DNA of 64,000 bases from Pseudomonas frederiksbergensis (GCF_003732665.1 NZ_MOBP01000006.1:735411-799410), one strand, 5' to 3'. Counted from the stretch's first letter, positions 51,871 through 61,430 are shown. Notes: generated by a model from the sequence alone, not told the origin. Made by a program: numbers and translations.

Positions 51871-53100
51871 ATGGCTGTGGGATTGCGGCTGGCGTTGGCC
51901 GTCGGGGCGTTGGCCCTGAGTTCATCGGTGTGGGCGGCGAAGAAGGTCGATCTGGATTACCACGTGCGCCTGTTGCCGCAAAGCGATCAGGCCGAAGTGC
52001 GCCTGACTCTGGCCCAGGGCTCGGCGGTGCGCAGCCTCGATTTTGATCTGGGCGACGGCAGCCACTACAGCGACTTCAAGGCCGACGGCCAATGGCAGCT
52101 CACACCGGGCAAAGCCGCCCGTGGCGTCTGGCATCCCGCCGCCGACAAGGCCAGCCTGACCTACCGCGTGCGCATCAGCCACGGGCGCAAAAACGGCAGC
52201 TTCGACACGCGCATGACCCCGAGTTGGGCGTTGATGCGGGGCGACGACCTGGTGCCACCCGCCAAGCTCGACCAACAGGACGGCATCGAGTTGGTGTCAC
52301 GCCTGGAATTCGAATTGCCCAACGGCTGGAAAAGCGTCGAAACCGCCTGGCCGCGCATCGGCAAGAATAAATTCCGCATCAACAACGTCTCCCGGCTGTT
52401 CGACCGGCCCACTGGCTGGATGCTCGCCGGCCACCTCGGCAGCCGCCGCACGCGCCTGGGGGAAACCGAAGTCACCGTCGCCTCGCCGCTGGGGCAGGGC
52501 ATGCGCCGCATGGACGTGCTGACGCTGCTGACCTTTATCTGGCCCCAGGCCCAGGCCGTATTCCCCCGTCACCCGAGCAAACTGCTGATCGTCGGCGCCA
52601 ACGACCCGATGTGGCGCGGCAGCCTCGCGGCGCGGGAATCGATCTACCTCAACAGTCGCTTGCCGCTGGTCAGCGAAAGCGGCACCAGCCCGTTGGTGCG
52701 TGAGTTGGCTCAAGTGTTCGGGCGGGTCAATGACCGCCAGCACAGCGACTGGATCAGCGAAGGCCTGGCCGAGTTCTACGCCATCGAACTGGTGCGCCGC
52801 GCCGGTGGCATGAGTGATGAGCGTTATGAAAGTTTGCAGAAGAAACTGGCCAAGGACAGCCAGAAGGTGACGACCCTGCGTGGCTCGCAGATCAGCCCGG
52901 CGCAGATTGCCAGGGCTGTGTTGCTGCTACAGGAACTGGATCGGGAGATTCGAATCAAGACCCGCAACAAACGGTCGCTGGATGATGTGCAGCGCGGGGC
53001 GATGCATTTGGAGAGCGTCGATACCAAGGAATTCGTGCAGCTTGCCGAGAGCGTGATTGGCGAGTCTTCCAAAGTCCTCGATACCGAGTTACTTCAGTAA
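51871..53100 (+). CDS. Secreted protein resembling a degenerate M1/M61-type metallopeptidase
   Basis: The 409 residues begin with a signal peptide ending near VWAA (residues 20-23). The start at 51871 has AAGGAG 8 bases upstream. The C-terminal half holds VRELAQVF (residues 276-283) and WISEGLAEFYA (294-304), which align with the zinc-site pattern HExxH and WxxEGxA of M1/M61 peptidases. Both His residues are replaced (Arg277 and Gln281), although the two glutamates remain. It is therefore probably a periplasmic or secreted non-catalytic relative. The family and role are not recognised further. Confidence 0.7.
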   Translation: MAVGLRLALAVGALALSSSVWAAKKVDLDYHVRLLPQSDQAEVRLTLAQGSAVRSLDFDLGDGSHYSDFKADGQWQLTPGKAARGVWHPAADKASLTYRVRISHGRKNGSFDTRMTPSWALMRGDDLVPPAKLDQQDGIELVSRLEFELPNGWKSVETAWPRIGKNKFRINNVSRLFDRPTGWMLAGHLGSRRTRLGETEVTVASPLGQGMRRMDVLTLLTFIWPQAQAVFPRHPSKLLIVGANDPMWRGSLAARESIYLNSRLPLVSESGTSPLVRELAQVFGRVNDRQHSDWISEGLAEFYAIELVRRAGGMSDERYESLQKKLAKDSQKVTTLRGSQISPAQIARAVLLLQELDREIRIKTRNKRSLDDVQRGAMHLESVDTKEFVQLAESVIGESSKVLDTELLQ

Positions 53101-53107
53101 CAACGCC

Positions 53108-53172
53108 TTCGCGAGCAAGCCCGCTCCCACAGTTGAATGCATTCCCCTGTGGGAGCGGGCTTGCTCGCGAAG
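53108..53172. repeat. REP doublet
   Basis: Complement and forward REP cores separated by 17 bp (53132-53148). It lies just after the secreted protein gene and before the convergent gene at 53202. Confidence 0.9.
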
Positions 53173-53201
53173 AGGCCATCAGCCTCATCGCAACCTCCGA
53201 A

Positions 53202-53579
53202 TCAAACTCCGGTTTTAGGCGATTTCAACGAATCATTACCCGTCACGGTGGCGGTCTTGGTCGCCGCCTCGGCATTGGCCTTCAACCGATTCAACTCCTC
53301 ACCGGCGCGCTGAATCTTCGCCCGCACGTTGTTCATGTCCTGACGGCTTTTCTCCAGCAGGCTTTTCACCGAACTGTGCCCGGTAATGCCACGGGCCAGG
53401 GCCACGCCGCCAATCGCTACTTGAATCAAGCCAAACACACCACCGCGACGCAGGCCTTTGCCCATCATCACCACGCCACCGGCCAGGGAACCGATGCGCT
53501 CCCAGCCCTCGACGTTCTGTTCGTGGCGAGTCTGGAACGGGGTGGATTCGATGCGTTCTACGCGTTTGAGTTCGTTCAT
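53202..53579 (-). CDS. DUF2892-like membrane protein
   Basis: A 125-residue protein with two weak hydrophobic segments (about residues 27-42, SLAGGVVMMGKGL, and 48-65, VFGLIQVAIGGVALARGITGH), matching the DUF2892 pattern, followed by a charged, helical C-terminal tail (LLEKSRQDMNNVRAKIQRAGEELNRL). The tail may form a coiled coil, which is unusual for this small family. It stands alone. Function unknown. Confidence 0.7.
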   Translation of the reverse strand: MNELKRVERIESTPFQTRHEQNVEGWERIGSLAGGVVMMGKGLRRGGVFGLIQVAIGGVALARGITGHSSVKSLLEKSRQDMNNVRAKIQRAGEELNRLKANAEAATKTATVTGNDSLKSPKTGV

Positions 53580-53658
53580 GATCTGTCTCCAGGCGTTCAG
53601 GAATGATAGTTAGCTGACTGCCGGGGGCGGCCGGTTGTTCCATCCAATGTGCGGTGAT

Positions 53659-54129
53659 TCAGCGGAATTTCGCCCCCGAGCGGGTGTTCAGCCCCTTGGC
53701 CATGCGGTCGTAGAGCACAACGTTGACCGTGGCCGCCAGGTTCATGCAACCAGTGGTCGGGATGTAGACCACGTCTTCGCACCAGTCGCGGATCTCTTTA
53801 TCCAGCGAACCGTCTTCCGGGCCGAAGATATAGAGGGCGCGGTCCGGATGGGTGTATTCCGGCAGCGAACGGGCGCCTTCCACCAGTTCCACGGCGACCG
53901 GCACGCAGCCCAGGGGCAGGATCTTTTTCAGATCGTCGATGCCGATCAGCGGGATGTCGTAGTGCACGCGCTTGGTGTCGGTGACGAAATCGGCGGCGCG
54001 CTCATAGCGCTTGCCGGTGTAAAACACTGACGCCACGCCATAACAGCCCGCGGCGCGCATCACCGAACCGACGTTCTCCGGTGACTTGGGGTTATACAAA
54101 CCAATGCAGCTGTACCGTTTGTCTGCCAC
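53659..54129 (-). CDS. SpoU-type RNA methyltransferase (TrmH/TrmL-like)
   Basis: A 156-residue SPOUT-fold RNA 2'-O-methyltransferase. Landmarks are the N-terminal YNPKSPENVGSVMRAAGCYGV, the central ALYIFGPEDGSLDKEI and the C-terminal knot motif YIPTTGCMNLAATVNVVLYD. The GTG start at 54129 (MADKRYSC after initiation) gives a compact domain; longer frames run into the REP cluster. The exact RNA target is unknown, though short members are often tRNA methyltransferases. It is flanked upstream by the 54.2-54.9 kb REP cluster. Confidence 0.9.
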   Translation of the reverse strand: MADKRYSCIGLYNPKSPENVGSVMRAAGCYGVASVFYTGKRYERAADFVTDTKRVHYDIPLIGIDDLKKILPLGCVPVAVELVEGARSLPEYTHPDRALYIFGPEDGSLDKEIRDWCEDVVYIPTTGCMNLAATVNVVLYDRMAKGLNTRSGAKFR

Positions 54130-54220
54130 GAGCGGGGTGCCTTCGGGAAAAAGAGGGCGATTATACGGGGATTGGCCTGGAGCGGGCAGTTTCGGGATTG
54201 GCGGTGCCTGGGCGGCCGCC

Positions 54221-54857
54221 ATCGCGAGCAAGCTCGCTCCCACAGGGAAATGTGGGGCGAGCAGAAATAGGTCGCCCGGCGCAGCACCCCTGTGGGAGCG
54301 AGCTTGCTCGCGAAAGCGGTGGGTCATCCAACAGGGATGGCGACTGACACGGCCCCTTCGCGAGCAAGCCCGCTCCCACAGGAGATTTGGGGCGAGCACA
54401 AATATGGCGCCCGGCGCAGCACCCCTGTGGGAGCGAGCCTGCTCGCGAAAGCGGTGGGTCATCCAACAGAGATTTCGACTGACACGGCCCCTTCGCGAGC
54501 AAGCCCGCTCCCACAGGGAAATGTGGGGCGAGCACAAATATGGCGCCCGGCGCAGCACCCCTGTGGGAGCGAGCTTGCTCGCGAAAGCGGTGGTTCATCC
54601 AACAGGGATGGCGACTGACACGGCCCCTTCGCGAGCAAGCCCGCTCCCACAGGGAAATGTGGGGCGAGCACAAATATGGCGCCCGGCGCAGCACCCCTGT
54701 GGGAGCGAGCCTGCTCGCGAAAGCGGTGGTTCATCCAACAGGGATGGCGACTGACACGGCCCCTTCGCGAGCAAGCCCGCTCCCACAGGGAAATGTGGGG
54801 CGAGCACAAATATGGCGGCCGGCGCAGCACCCCTGTGGGAGCGGGCTTGCTCGCGAA
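54221..54857. repeat. REP cluster, about five doublets with 135-136-bp period
   Basis: Forward cores begin at 54291, 54426, 54562, 54698 and 54834, with complement cores between them and one at 54221. The linker (CATCCAACAGGGATGGCGAC) and the spacer (AAATATGGCGCCCGGCGCAG) repeat nearly unchanged but differ from the other clusters. It fills the 747-bp gap between the RNA methyltransferase start and the efflux lipoprotein gene end. Confidence 0.95.
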
Positions 54858-54876
54858 GGGGCCCGCCCAGCCAACA

Positions 54877-56289
54877 TCAATCTGCGTCGTTGTTCCACCC
54901 CCCACCCAACGCCACGACCAGCCCGACACTCGCCTGCAACTGCCGTGTCTGCAACGTCTGCAACCGCCGTTGCGCTTGCAGCGCCGAGGTCTGGGCCGTC
55001 ACCACATCCAGATAATTCACCGCCCCCGCTTCATAGCTGTTCATCGCCAAGGTCTGCGTACGCTGCGCCGCGTCAACGGCCGCTTGCTCGTCCTCCGCTT
55101 CCCGTTGCAGGTCGCGCAGTTGCCCGAGGTTGTCTTCGACCTCGCGCACCGCCCGCAGCACCTGACTGCGGTAATGCGCGGCAGCCTCTTCAAACTCAGC
55201 CTTGGCCTGGCGTTCATTGGCATCGAGGCGACCGCCATCGAAGATCGGCAAATTGACCAACGGCCCCAACGCCCAATAGCGATTGCCAGCGGCCAGCAGA
55301 TTACCGCCGCCCGCCGTTTGCCCGCCGAGCAGCCCGGTCAGGCTGAAATCCGGATACCACGCGGCGCGGGCGACGCCGATGTTGGCGTTGGCGGCAAACA
55401 CCCGGCGTTCGGCGGCGGCGATGTCCGGGCGGCGTTGCAGCAGGGTGCTGGGCAGGGCGCCGGGGACTGTGGGCACATTCAACCCTTGGTCGCTTGCACT
55501 GAGCTGGAAAACACTCGCCGGCTCACCCACCAACTCTCCAATCGCATGCTCGGCCAGATCCCGCTGCGCCCGCACATCGTCCAGTTGCGCCCGGGCCTCG
55601 GCCAGTTGGCTTTGCGCCCGGGTCAGGTCCAGTTCCGAGGCGATGGCGCCTTCGTAGCGGTCGCGGGTCAGTTGCAGGGCCTGGGTGTAATCGTCCAGGG
55701 AACTGGCGAGAATTTTCTGCTGGGCATCCAGGCCATTGAGCTGGATATACAGCGTCGCCAGTTGCTGTTGCAGGCTCAACCGCGCCGCCGCCAAATCGTC
55801 CGCCGACGCCTGGGCCTGGGCATCACCCGCCGCCACCTGGTTGCGAATTCGCCCCCACAAATCGAGGTCGAAATTCAGCGCAAACCCGGCGGTGTCGCTG
55901 TTGTACACCGACCGCTGATTACTGCCGCGCAACGGTTTGCCGTCCGACTGACGCTGGCGTAACGGCTGGGCGCTGGCGGTGATCTGCGGGAACAACCCGG
56001 CATGCAACTGACCGGCATACGCCTGCGCCGCATCGAAGTGCGCGAGGGCCGCCGCCAGGTCCGGATTGGCTTTTAGCAATTGCTGTTGCAGGTCGTTCAG
56101 GCGCGAATCCTGATAAATCTGCCACCAGTCCGGGCTCGACTCCTGAACCTTAGCCAGGTGCCACGGCCCATCGCTGGTCTGCTCGCGATACTGCGCGGGC
56201 AAGTCGATGGTCGGCGCCTTGTACGCCGGCGCCATTGAACAACCTTGCAGCAGCAACGCCATCGCTATTAGTTCAAGCCTTGGGCGCAT
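54877..56289 (-). CDS. RND efflux outer-membrane lipoprotein (NodT/OprM type)
   Basis: The outer-membrane channel of a tripartite pump, 470 residues. A lipoprotein signal ends at C17 (LLLQGC). Two OEP repeats are visible; typical stretches are WWQIYQDSRLNDLQQQLLKANPDL, in part, and RRPDIAAAERRVFAANANIGVARA, also in part. The start at 56289 overlaps the adaptor gene by 17 bp. It is the last gene of the RND operon (permease, adaptor, channel in transcription order). Confidence 0.93.
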   Translation of the reverse strand: MRPRLELIAMALLLQGCSMAPAYKAPTIDLPAQYREQTSDGPWHLAKVQESSPDWWQIYQDSRLNDLQQQLLKANPDLAAALAHFDAAQAYAGQLHAGLFPQITASAQPLRQRQSDGKPLRGSNQRSVYNSDTAGFALNFDLDLWGRIRNQVAAGDAQAQASADDLAAARLSLQQQLATLYIQLNGLDAQQKILASSLDDYTQALQLTRDRYEGAIASELDLTRAQSQLAEARAQLDDVRAQRDLAEHAIGELVGEPASVFQLSASDQGLNVPTVPGALPSTLLQRRPDIAAAERRVFAANANIGVARAAWYPDFSLTGLLGGQTAGGGNLLAAGNRYWALGPLVNLPIFDGGRLDANERQAKAEFEEAAAHYRSQVLRAVREVEDNLGQLRDLQREAEDEQAAVDAAQRTQTLAMNSYEAGAVNYLDVVTAQTSALQAQRRLQTLQTRQLQASVGLVVALGGGWNNDAD

Positions 56290-57436
56290 GCACACCCCCA
56301 GCGTCGGCCAGTTGCACGACATCGCCTTCACGCAGGGCATCCGGCGGGTTATCCACCACCCGATCCGCCGGTTTCAGGCCCTGATCGATCACCAGCCGCT
56401 CCCCCAGATCCAGACCGATATGAATGTCACGCAAGTGCACATGGTTATCCGGATCGAGCACTGCCACCTGCGTGCCCTGGGCGCGGAAAATCAACGAACT
56501 GGCGGGAATGCTCACACTATGGGTATCCGCCGGAATCTGCAACGTCGCCTCGGCATAGTCGCCGGGCAACAACGCGCCGTCGGGGTTGTCCGCGACAAAC
56601 TGCGCAAGCAAGGTTCCGGAACGCCGATCCACCGCTGTGGAGTCGCCAATCAACCGCGCACTGAAATGCTGTCCGGGATGTTCCGGCACGATCAATTCAG
56701 CCTGCATGCCCGGGCGAATCACACTTGCGTAGTTCTGCGGCACCGGTACGTAGAGGCGCAGTTGATGGGTGTCGGCGATGTCGAACAGTTGCGGATCGCT
56801 GTCATTGTCGGCCTTGATCAACTGGCCGATGTCGGTGTTGCGGGCGGTGATGGTCCCGGCGAACGGCGCACGGATGGTTTTGTAATCCTCCAGCGCCGAC
56901 AGCCGGGCGTAATCAGCCGCAGCGGCATCAGCGTTGGCCTTGGCGGCGGCTGCGTTGGAGCGTTTTTCATCGGCTTCCTGACGCGACACAGAATGTGTCG
57001 CCAACAGGTTTTGCCAACGGCTGGCGGTGGTTTCGGCCAGGCGTGCGTTGGCCTGTTCCTGGATCAGTCGTGCGTGGGTTTGTGCCACTTGTTGATCGAG
57101 GTCCGGGCTGTCGATCTCGGCCAGAATCTGCCCGGCCTTCACATGGGCGCCGATGTCGGTTTTCCAGTCCTTGAGGTAACCGCTGACCCGCGCATGGATC
57201 GGCGCTTTGCTCCATGCCTCCAGATGCGCCGGCAAACGCAGGCTGTCGCCGTGCACGTTCTGTTGTGGCTGGAACACGCTGACCAACGGCATGGCGGCGG
57301 TTTCGGTCCACGCGGCCACGGCTTTCTCGTGGCGAGTGCGGGCCGCCAGACCGTTGGCCACCAGCAACGCGGCCAGGGTCAGGCCGCCGACCCCGACCCA
57401 CATCAGGCGTTTGCGCGAGGGTTTTTGATCAGACAT
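56273..57436 (-). CDS. RND efflux periplasmic adaptor (HlyD/MFP family)
   Basis: The membrane-fusion adaptor of the pump, 387 residues. The N-terminus has a membrane anchor (RLMWVGVGGLTLAALLVANG). The lipoyl-like halves lie near APIHARVSGYLKDWKTDIGAHVKAGQ, in part, and IRAPFAGTITARNTDIGQLI, separated by a helical hairpin (TQAHARLIQEQANARLAETTA). The start at 57436 overlaps the permease stop by 8 bp. The adaptor is coupled to both neighbours, which marks one operon. Confidence 0.93.
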   Translation of the reverse strand: MSDQKPSRKRLMWVGVGGLTLAALLVANGLAARTRHEKAVAAWTETAAMPLVSVFQPQQNVHGDSLRLPAHLEAWSKAPIHARVSGYLKDWKTDIGAHVKAGQILAEIDSPDLDQQVAQTHARLIQEQANARLAETTASRWQNLLATHSVSRQEADEKRSNAAAAKANADAAAADYARLSALEDYKTIRAPFAGTITARNTDIGQLIKADNDSDPQLFDIADTHQLRLYVPVPQNYASVIRPGMQAELIVPEHPGQHFSARLIGDSTAVDRRSGTLLAQFVADNPDGALLPGDYAEATLQIPADTHSVSIPASSLIFRAQGTQVAVLDPDNHVHLRDIHIGLDLGERLVIDQGLKPADRVVDNPPDALREGDVVQLADAGGVHAPKA

Positions 57437-60400
57437 GAGTGCTTTCCCCAGAAAGGTTTTCTTCAGCAACAGCGCGAGAGGATTGACGTCCGTGAACCAG
57501 GCTGAACACCACCGGTACGAACAGCAGCGTGGCGGTGGTGGCGAGGATCAGGCCGCCGATCACAGCGCGGCCCAATGGCGCGTTCTGTTCCTCGGACAGG
57601 GCCAGCGGCAGCATGCCGATGATCATCGCCAGGGCGGTCATGCACACCGGGCGAAACCGGGTGTAGCCGCCTTCGAGCGCAGCCTTGAGCGCGTCGCCGT
57701 GTTCGGCCAGGCGTTCACGGCAGAAACTCACCACCAGAATCGAGTTGGCCGTGGCCACGCCCATGCACAGGATCGCCCCGGTCAGGGCCGGCACCGACAG
57801 CGAGGTGCCGCTGAGAAACAGCATCCACACAATCCCGGCCAGCGCGGCGGGCAGGGCGGTGATGATCACGAACGGATCGACCCAGGACTGGAAGTTGACC
57901 ACGATCAGCAAGTAGATCAGCACCACCGCGCCGAGCAGGCCGAAGCTCAAACCGCTGAACGCTTCGTGCAGCGCATCGATCTGCCCGTGCAGGCTGATCA
58001 CCGCGCCTTTGGGCCGCATGGACGCGGTGTCATCCAGCACTTTTTGAATGTCCTTGGACACGCCGCCGAGGTCACGGCCCTGCACATTCGCGTACAAATC
58101 CAGGGTCGGCATGATGTTGTAGTGACTGACCACCGCCGGGCTCTGCACCCGGGAAATGCTCGCCAAACCGCCGAGGATTTGCGATTGCCCGTCATTGCCG
58201 GTCACCGGCAAGGCTTCCAGCGACGGCAGGCTGTCGAGGCGATATTGCGGGGTGGCGGCGACCACCCCGTAAGACACGCCGTTGGCCGGGTTGAGCCAGA
58301 AGGTCGGCGCCGTCTGTGAGCTGCCGGCCAGGGACGCGACCATGCTGTTGGTCACGTCGCGCTCGGTAATGCCGAGGCCATTGGCCCGCAGTCGATCGAC
58401 ATTGACCTGCAACGACGGATAACCGGTGGACTGCTGGATGCGCAAATCCGCGACCCCGGCCACATGTTGCAGGCGTCGTTCCAGCTCCACGGCGTAGGCG
58501 CGGTTGGCTTCATCGTTCGGCCCGGAGATTTTCACGTCCAGCGGTGCCGGGGCGCCGAAGTTGAGGATCTGGCTGCTGATGTCTGCCGGCAGGAACGCAA
58601 AGTGGCTGCCGGGAAAACTTTCCGGCAAGGCTTCGCGCAGGCGTTTCACGTAATCGGCGGTGGGGCTGTGGTCGGTTTTGAGGCTGACCTGGATGTCGCC
58701 ATCCTGGGGGCCGATGGTGCCGCTGTTGCTGTAGGCCATGTCGATGCCGCTCAGCGGAATGCCGATGTTGTCGACAATGGTGTCCAGTTCCCCGGCAGGA
58801 ATGATCTCGCGAATCCGCGATTCGATGCGGTCGAACGCCGCCGCGCTTTCTTCAATGCGCGTGCCCAGGGGTAAGCGCACATGCAGCGACAGTGCACCAG
58901 CGTCGGTGGCGGGGAAGAAGTCTTCGCCCAGGCTCGGCAACAGCGCAAACGACGCCAACACACAGGCGAGGAACCCGAACAGGAAACGCTTGCGGTATTC
59001 CAGCGCCAGTTCCAGCAATCCGAAATAAGTGTCGCGCAGGTTGGAGAAATGCCGCTCGAAGCCCTGCTGAAAATTCAGCAGCCGTTGCAGCAATGGATGG
59101 TGGGTTTTGCGGTGTTGTTCACCTTCGTGATGGTTGATGAATTCATCTTCCGGGTGATGCCCCGGACCTTGTTCCGGCACATGGGGCTTGAGCAAAAACA
59201 TCGCCAGGGTCGGCACCAAGGTGCGCGACAGAATGAAGGAACTGGCCATGGCAAACATCACCGCCAGCGCCATCGGCCGGAACAGGTAACCGGCGATGCC
59301 CTGCAACAGGAACATCGGCACGAACACGATGCAAATGCACAGCAGCGAGACGAAGGCTGGGCCGACAATCTGTTTCGCGCCGTCGAGGGTCGCGGTCTTC
59401 ACCGCTTTGCCTTGCTCCAGATGCCAGTTGATGTTCTCGATGGTCACCGTGGCGTCGTCCACCAGAATCCCCACCGCCAACGCCAGCCCGCCGAGGGTCA
59501 TGACGTTGAGGGTCTGGCCGCTGGCGGCGAGCAGGGCGATGGCCGACAACACCGCCAGGGGGATCGACGCCGCGATGATCAATGTCGAACGCCAACTGCC
59601 GAGGAACAGCAGGATCATCGCGCTGGTCAGCAATGCGGCGATGATGCCTTCCTTGGCCACGCTGCCCACCGACTGTTTGACGAACACCGAGGCGTCGCCC
59701 AGCAGGGAAGTCTTGAGCGACGGCGGCACGGTTTCGTTGATGCGCGGCAGCATTTGCCGAATGCCGTCGATGATCGACAGCGTGGAAATATTGCCGTTCT
59801 TAAGCGCCGGCATCAGCACCGCGCGGCGACCATCGACTCGCACGATGTTGGTCTGCGGCGGCGAGCCGTCACGCACGTGGGCCACCTGGCCGATGGTGAT
59901 CAGCGCGCCGTCGACGGTTTTGATCGGCAGGTCGTTGAGTTCGTCGATGGCTTTCGGGCTGTTGTTCAGCAGCACCGTGTATTCGTTGGGGCCGAGCTTG
60001 GCGGTGCCCACCGGGATGATCTGGTTTTGTGCCGCCAGGGCGTTGCCGACGTCCTGGGCCGAGAGGCCTTTGGCGGCCAGGGCCTGCGGGTCGAGGTCGA
60101 GGGTAATCTGCCGCTGTTTGCCGCCCATCGGCGTGGGAATCGCCAGGCCCGGCACCGACGTCAGGGGCAGGCGAATGTTGTTCTGCACCAGGTCGCGGAT
60201 TTTCGCTTCCGACAGCGTGGGGCTGGAGAACGCCATTTGCAGGATTGGCACGGTCGAGGCGCTGTAGTTGAGGATCAGCGGCGGGGTGATGCCCGGTGGC
60301 ATCTGTTTGAGCACAGTCTGCGACACCGCCGTGACCTGGGCGTTGGCGGTGCGGATATCCACGCCGGGCTGGAAGAAAATCTTGACGATGCCCATGCCCG

Positions 60401-60662
60401 GCAAGGATTGCGACTCGATGTGCTCGATGTCGTTGACCGTGGTGCTCAGGGAGCGCTCATAGGTGTAAATCACCCGCCCGGCCATGTCCTGGGGCGCCAG
60501 GCCGTTGTACTGCCAGACCACCGCGATCACTGGAATGCCGATGTCGGGAAACACATCGGTGGGCGTACGCAGGGCCGCCATCGGCCCGATGATGCAGATG
60601 AAAATTGCCAGCACGATAAACGTGTAGGGCTTGAGCAGTGCAGTCTTTACCAGCCCGAGCAT
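57429..60662 (-). CDS. RND efflux permease with His-rich loop
   Basis: The inner-membrane proton-driven pump, 1077 residues. The fold has twelve membrane helices and two large periplasmic domains. Landmarks are TDVFPDIGIPVIAVVWQYNG near the N-terminus, GILVDDATVTIENINWHLE in helix 4 and GGYTRFRPVCMTALAMIIGM. GGAGG lies 9 bases before the start at 60662. Residues about 494-524 form a histidine- and acid-rich loop (HHPEDEFINHHEGEQHRKTHH) between halves; many RND pumps have no such loop. It leads the operon with adaptor and channel. Substrates cannot be read directly; metal or drug export is possible. Confidence 0.93.
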   Translation of the reverse strand: MLGLVKTALLKPYTFIVLAIFICIIGPMAALRTPTDVFPDIGIPVIAVVWQYNGLAPQDMAGRVIYTYERSLSTTVNDIEHIESQSLPGMGIVKIFFQPGVDIRTANAQVTAVSQTVLKQMPPGITPPLILNYSASTVPILQMAFSSPTLSEAKIRDLVQNNIRLPLTSVPGLAIPTPMGGKQRQITLDLDPQALAAKGLSAQDVGNALAAQNQIIPVGTAKLGPNEYTVLLNNSPKAIDELNDLPIKTVDGALITIGQVAHVRDGSPPQTNIVRVDGRRAVLMPALKNGNISTLSIIDGIRQMLPRINETVPPSLKTSLLGDASVFVKQSVGSVAKEGIIAALLTSAMILLFLGSWRSTLIIAASIPLAVLSAIALLAASGQTLNVMTLGGLALAVGILVDDATVTIENINWHLEQGKAVKTATLDGAKQIVGPAFVSLLCICIVFVPMFLLQGIAGYLFRPMALAVMFAMASSFILSRTLVPTLAMFLLKPHVPEQGPGHHPEDEFINHHEGEQHRKTHHPLLQRLLNFQQGFERHFSNLRDTYFGLLELALEYRKRFLFGFLACVLASFALLPSLGEDFFPATDAGALSLHVRLPLGTRIEESAAAFDRIESRIREIIPAGELDTIVDNIGIPLSGIDMAYSNSGTIGPQDGDIQVSLKTDHSPTADYVKRLREALPESFPGSHFAFLPADISSQILNFGAPAPLDVKISGPNDEANRAYAVELERRLQHVAGVADLRIQQSTGYPSLQVNVDRLRANGLGITERDVTNSMVASLAGSSQTAPTFWLNPANGVSYGVVAATPQYRLDSLPSLEALPVTGNDGQSQILGGLASISRVQSPAVVSHYNIMPTLDLYANVQGRDLGGVSKDIQKVLDDTASMRPKGAVISLHGQIDALHEAFSGLSFGLLGAVVLIYLLIVVNFQSWVDPFVIITALPAALAGIVWMLFLSGTSLSVPALTGAILCMGVATANSILVVSFCRERLAEHGDALKAALEGGYTRFRPVCMTALAMIIGMLPLALSEEQNAPLGRAVIGGLILATTATLLFVPVVFSLVHGRQSSRAVAEENLSGESTHV

Positions 60663-60772
60663 GCCGTAAACCTCCGAGGTCTTGAAATGCAATTGCCGGG
60701 CAGTCTTGCGCTTGCAACTTAAAGATTTGCCTTCACGGGGATGAAGAAATTTTTAACGTTTTCCTGAAAATC

Positions 60773-60789
60773 CTTTCATGGGCTTTCAT
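60773..60789. promoter_or_regulatory. Two CTTTCAT direct repeats upstream of RND operon
   Basis: CTTTCAT occurs at 60773 and 60783, 10 bp apart, in the divergent region between the RND permease and the lipoprotein gene. The helical-turn spacing suits an OmpR-family regulator. A candidate is encoded at 62672, but the link is unproven. Confidence 0.3.
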
Positions 60790-60889
60790 TTGTCCGAACC
60801 GCTCTAGCCCGCCACTCTTCACCTCAAGCCGACTGCCCGTTGTCACACCTGGCGGCGGCGTCGGCGTCCATTTTGCGAGGTGTTTTTCC

Positions 60890-61294
60890 ATGACATTCAA
60901 ACCCCTTTTACTGATCCCGGGTCTAGGCCTGATGTGTCTGTTGTCGGCGTGTGCGGGACCGATGCCCAAGGCTGACCCGAGCGAAGCCTTTATTGGTCTG
61001 GAACAACCGGGAAGTGCCGATTTGCTCGCGCAGCGGATCGATGGCCAGCAGGTCAGTGACGGGCGTTACTTCGAGGTCAAGCCGGGCGCGCATCGGTTGG
61101 ACATGACGCTGATCAGCGGCGCGGACGGTAATTCGCTGGACCTCAGTTGCACAGGGCACCTGAGCTACAGCGAGTTCAAGGCCGGCGAGCACTACCAGAT
61201 CAATGCGTCGAGCGAGGGGCTGAAAGCGGGTGTCAGCCTGGTGGATTCCCAGGGCAAGCAGGTGGCGCAGAGCAGGGGCTTTCTGTGCTCCTAA
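60890..61294 (+). CDS. Small lipoprotein, paralogue 1
   Basis: A 134-residue lipoprotein with a signal ending at C21 (LLSAC). The remaining sequence (GLEQPGSADLLAQRIDGQQVSDGRYFEVKPGAH, in parts) is a small beta-rich domain I do not recognise. It has a closely similar paralogue at 61431, separated by a REP doublet. It diverges from the RND operon and may share its control region. Function unknown. Confidence 0.8.
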   Translation: MTFKPLLLIPGLGLMCLLSACAGPMPKADPSEAFIGLEQPGSADLLAQRIDGQQVSDGRYFEVKPGAHRLDMTLISGADGNSLDLSCTGHLSYSEFKAGEHYQINASSEGLKAGVSLVDSQGKQVAQSRGFLCS

Positions 61295-61308
61295 ACCTGC
61301 ACAAAACC

Positions 61309-61398
61309 TGTGGGAGCGAGCTTGCTCGCGATGAGGCCCCCACATTCAACATCTCTATTGACTGACCCGCCGCTATCGCGAGCAAGCTCGCTCCCACA
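61309..61398. repeat. REP doublet
   Basis: Forward and complement cores (variant GAGCTTGCTCGCGAT) about 42 bp apart, between the two paralogous lipoprotein genes. Confidence 0.9.
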
Positions 61399-61430
61399 GG
61401 GGACGGCGGTGTATGAAGGAATTCATTCCA

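Noticed and set aside
54221..54857. Several 60-240-residue frames through the REP cluster
   Set aside because: They are translated copies of the same repeat on both strands with no domain. The true genes end on either side.
58881..60722. 613-residue plus-strand open frame opposite the RND permease gene
   Set aside because: It mirrors the GC-rich third-position pattern of the true minus-strand gene. It has no recognisable domain and no ribosome binding site, while the minus strand encodes a complete RND permease.
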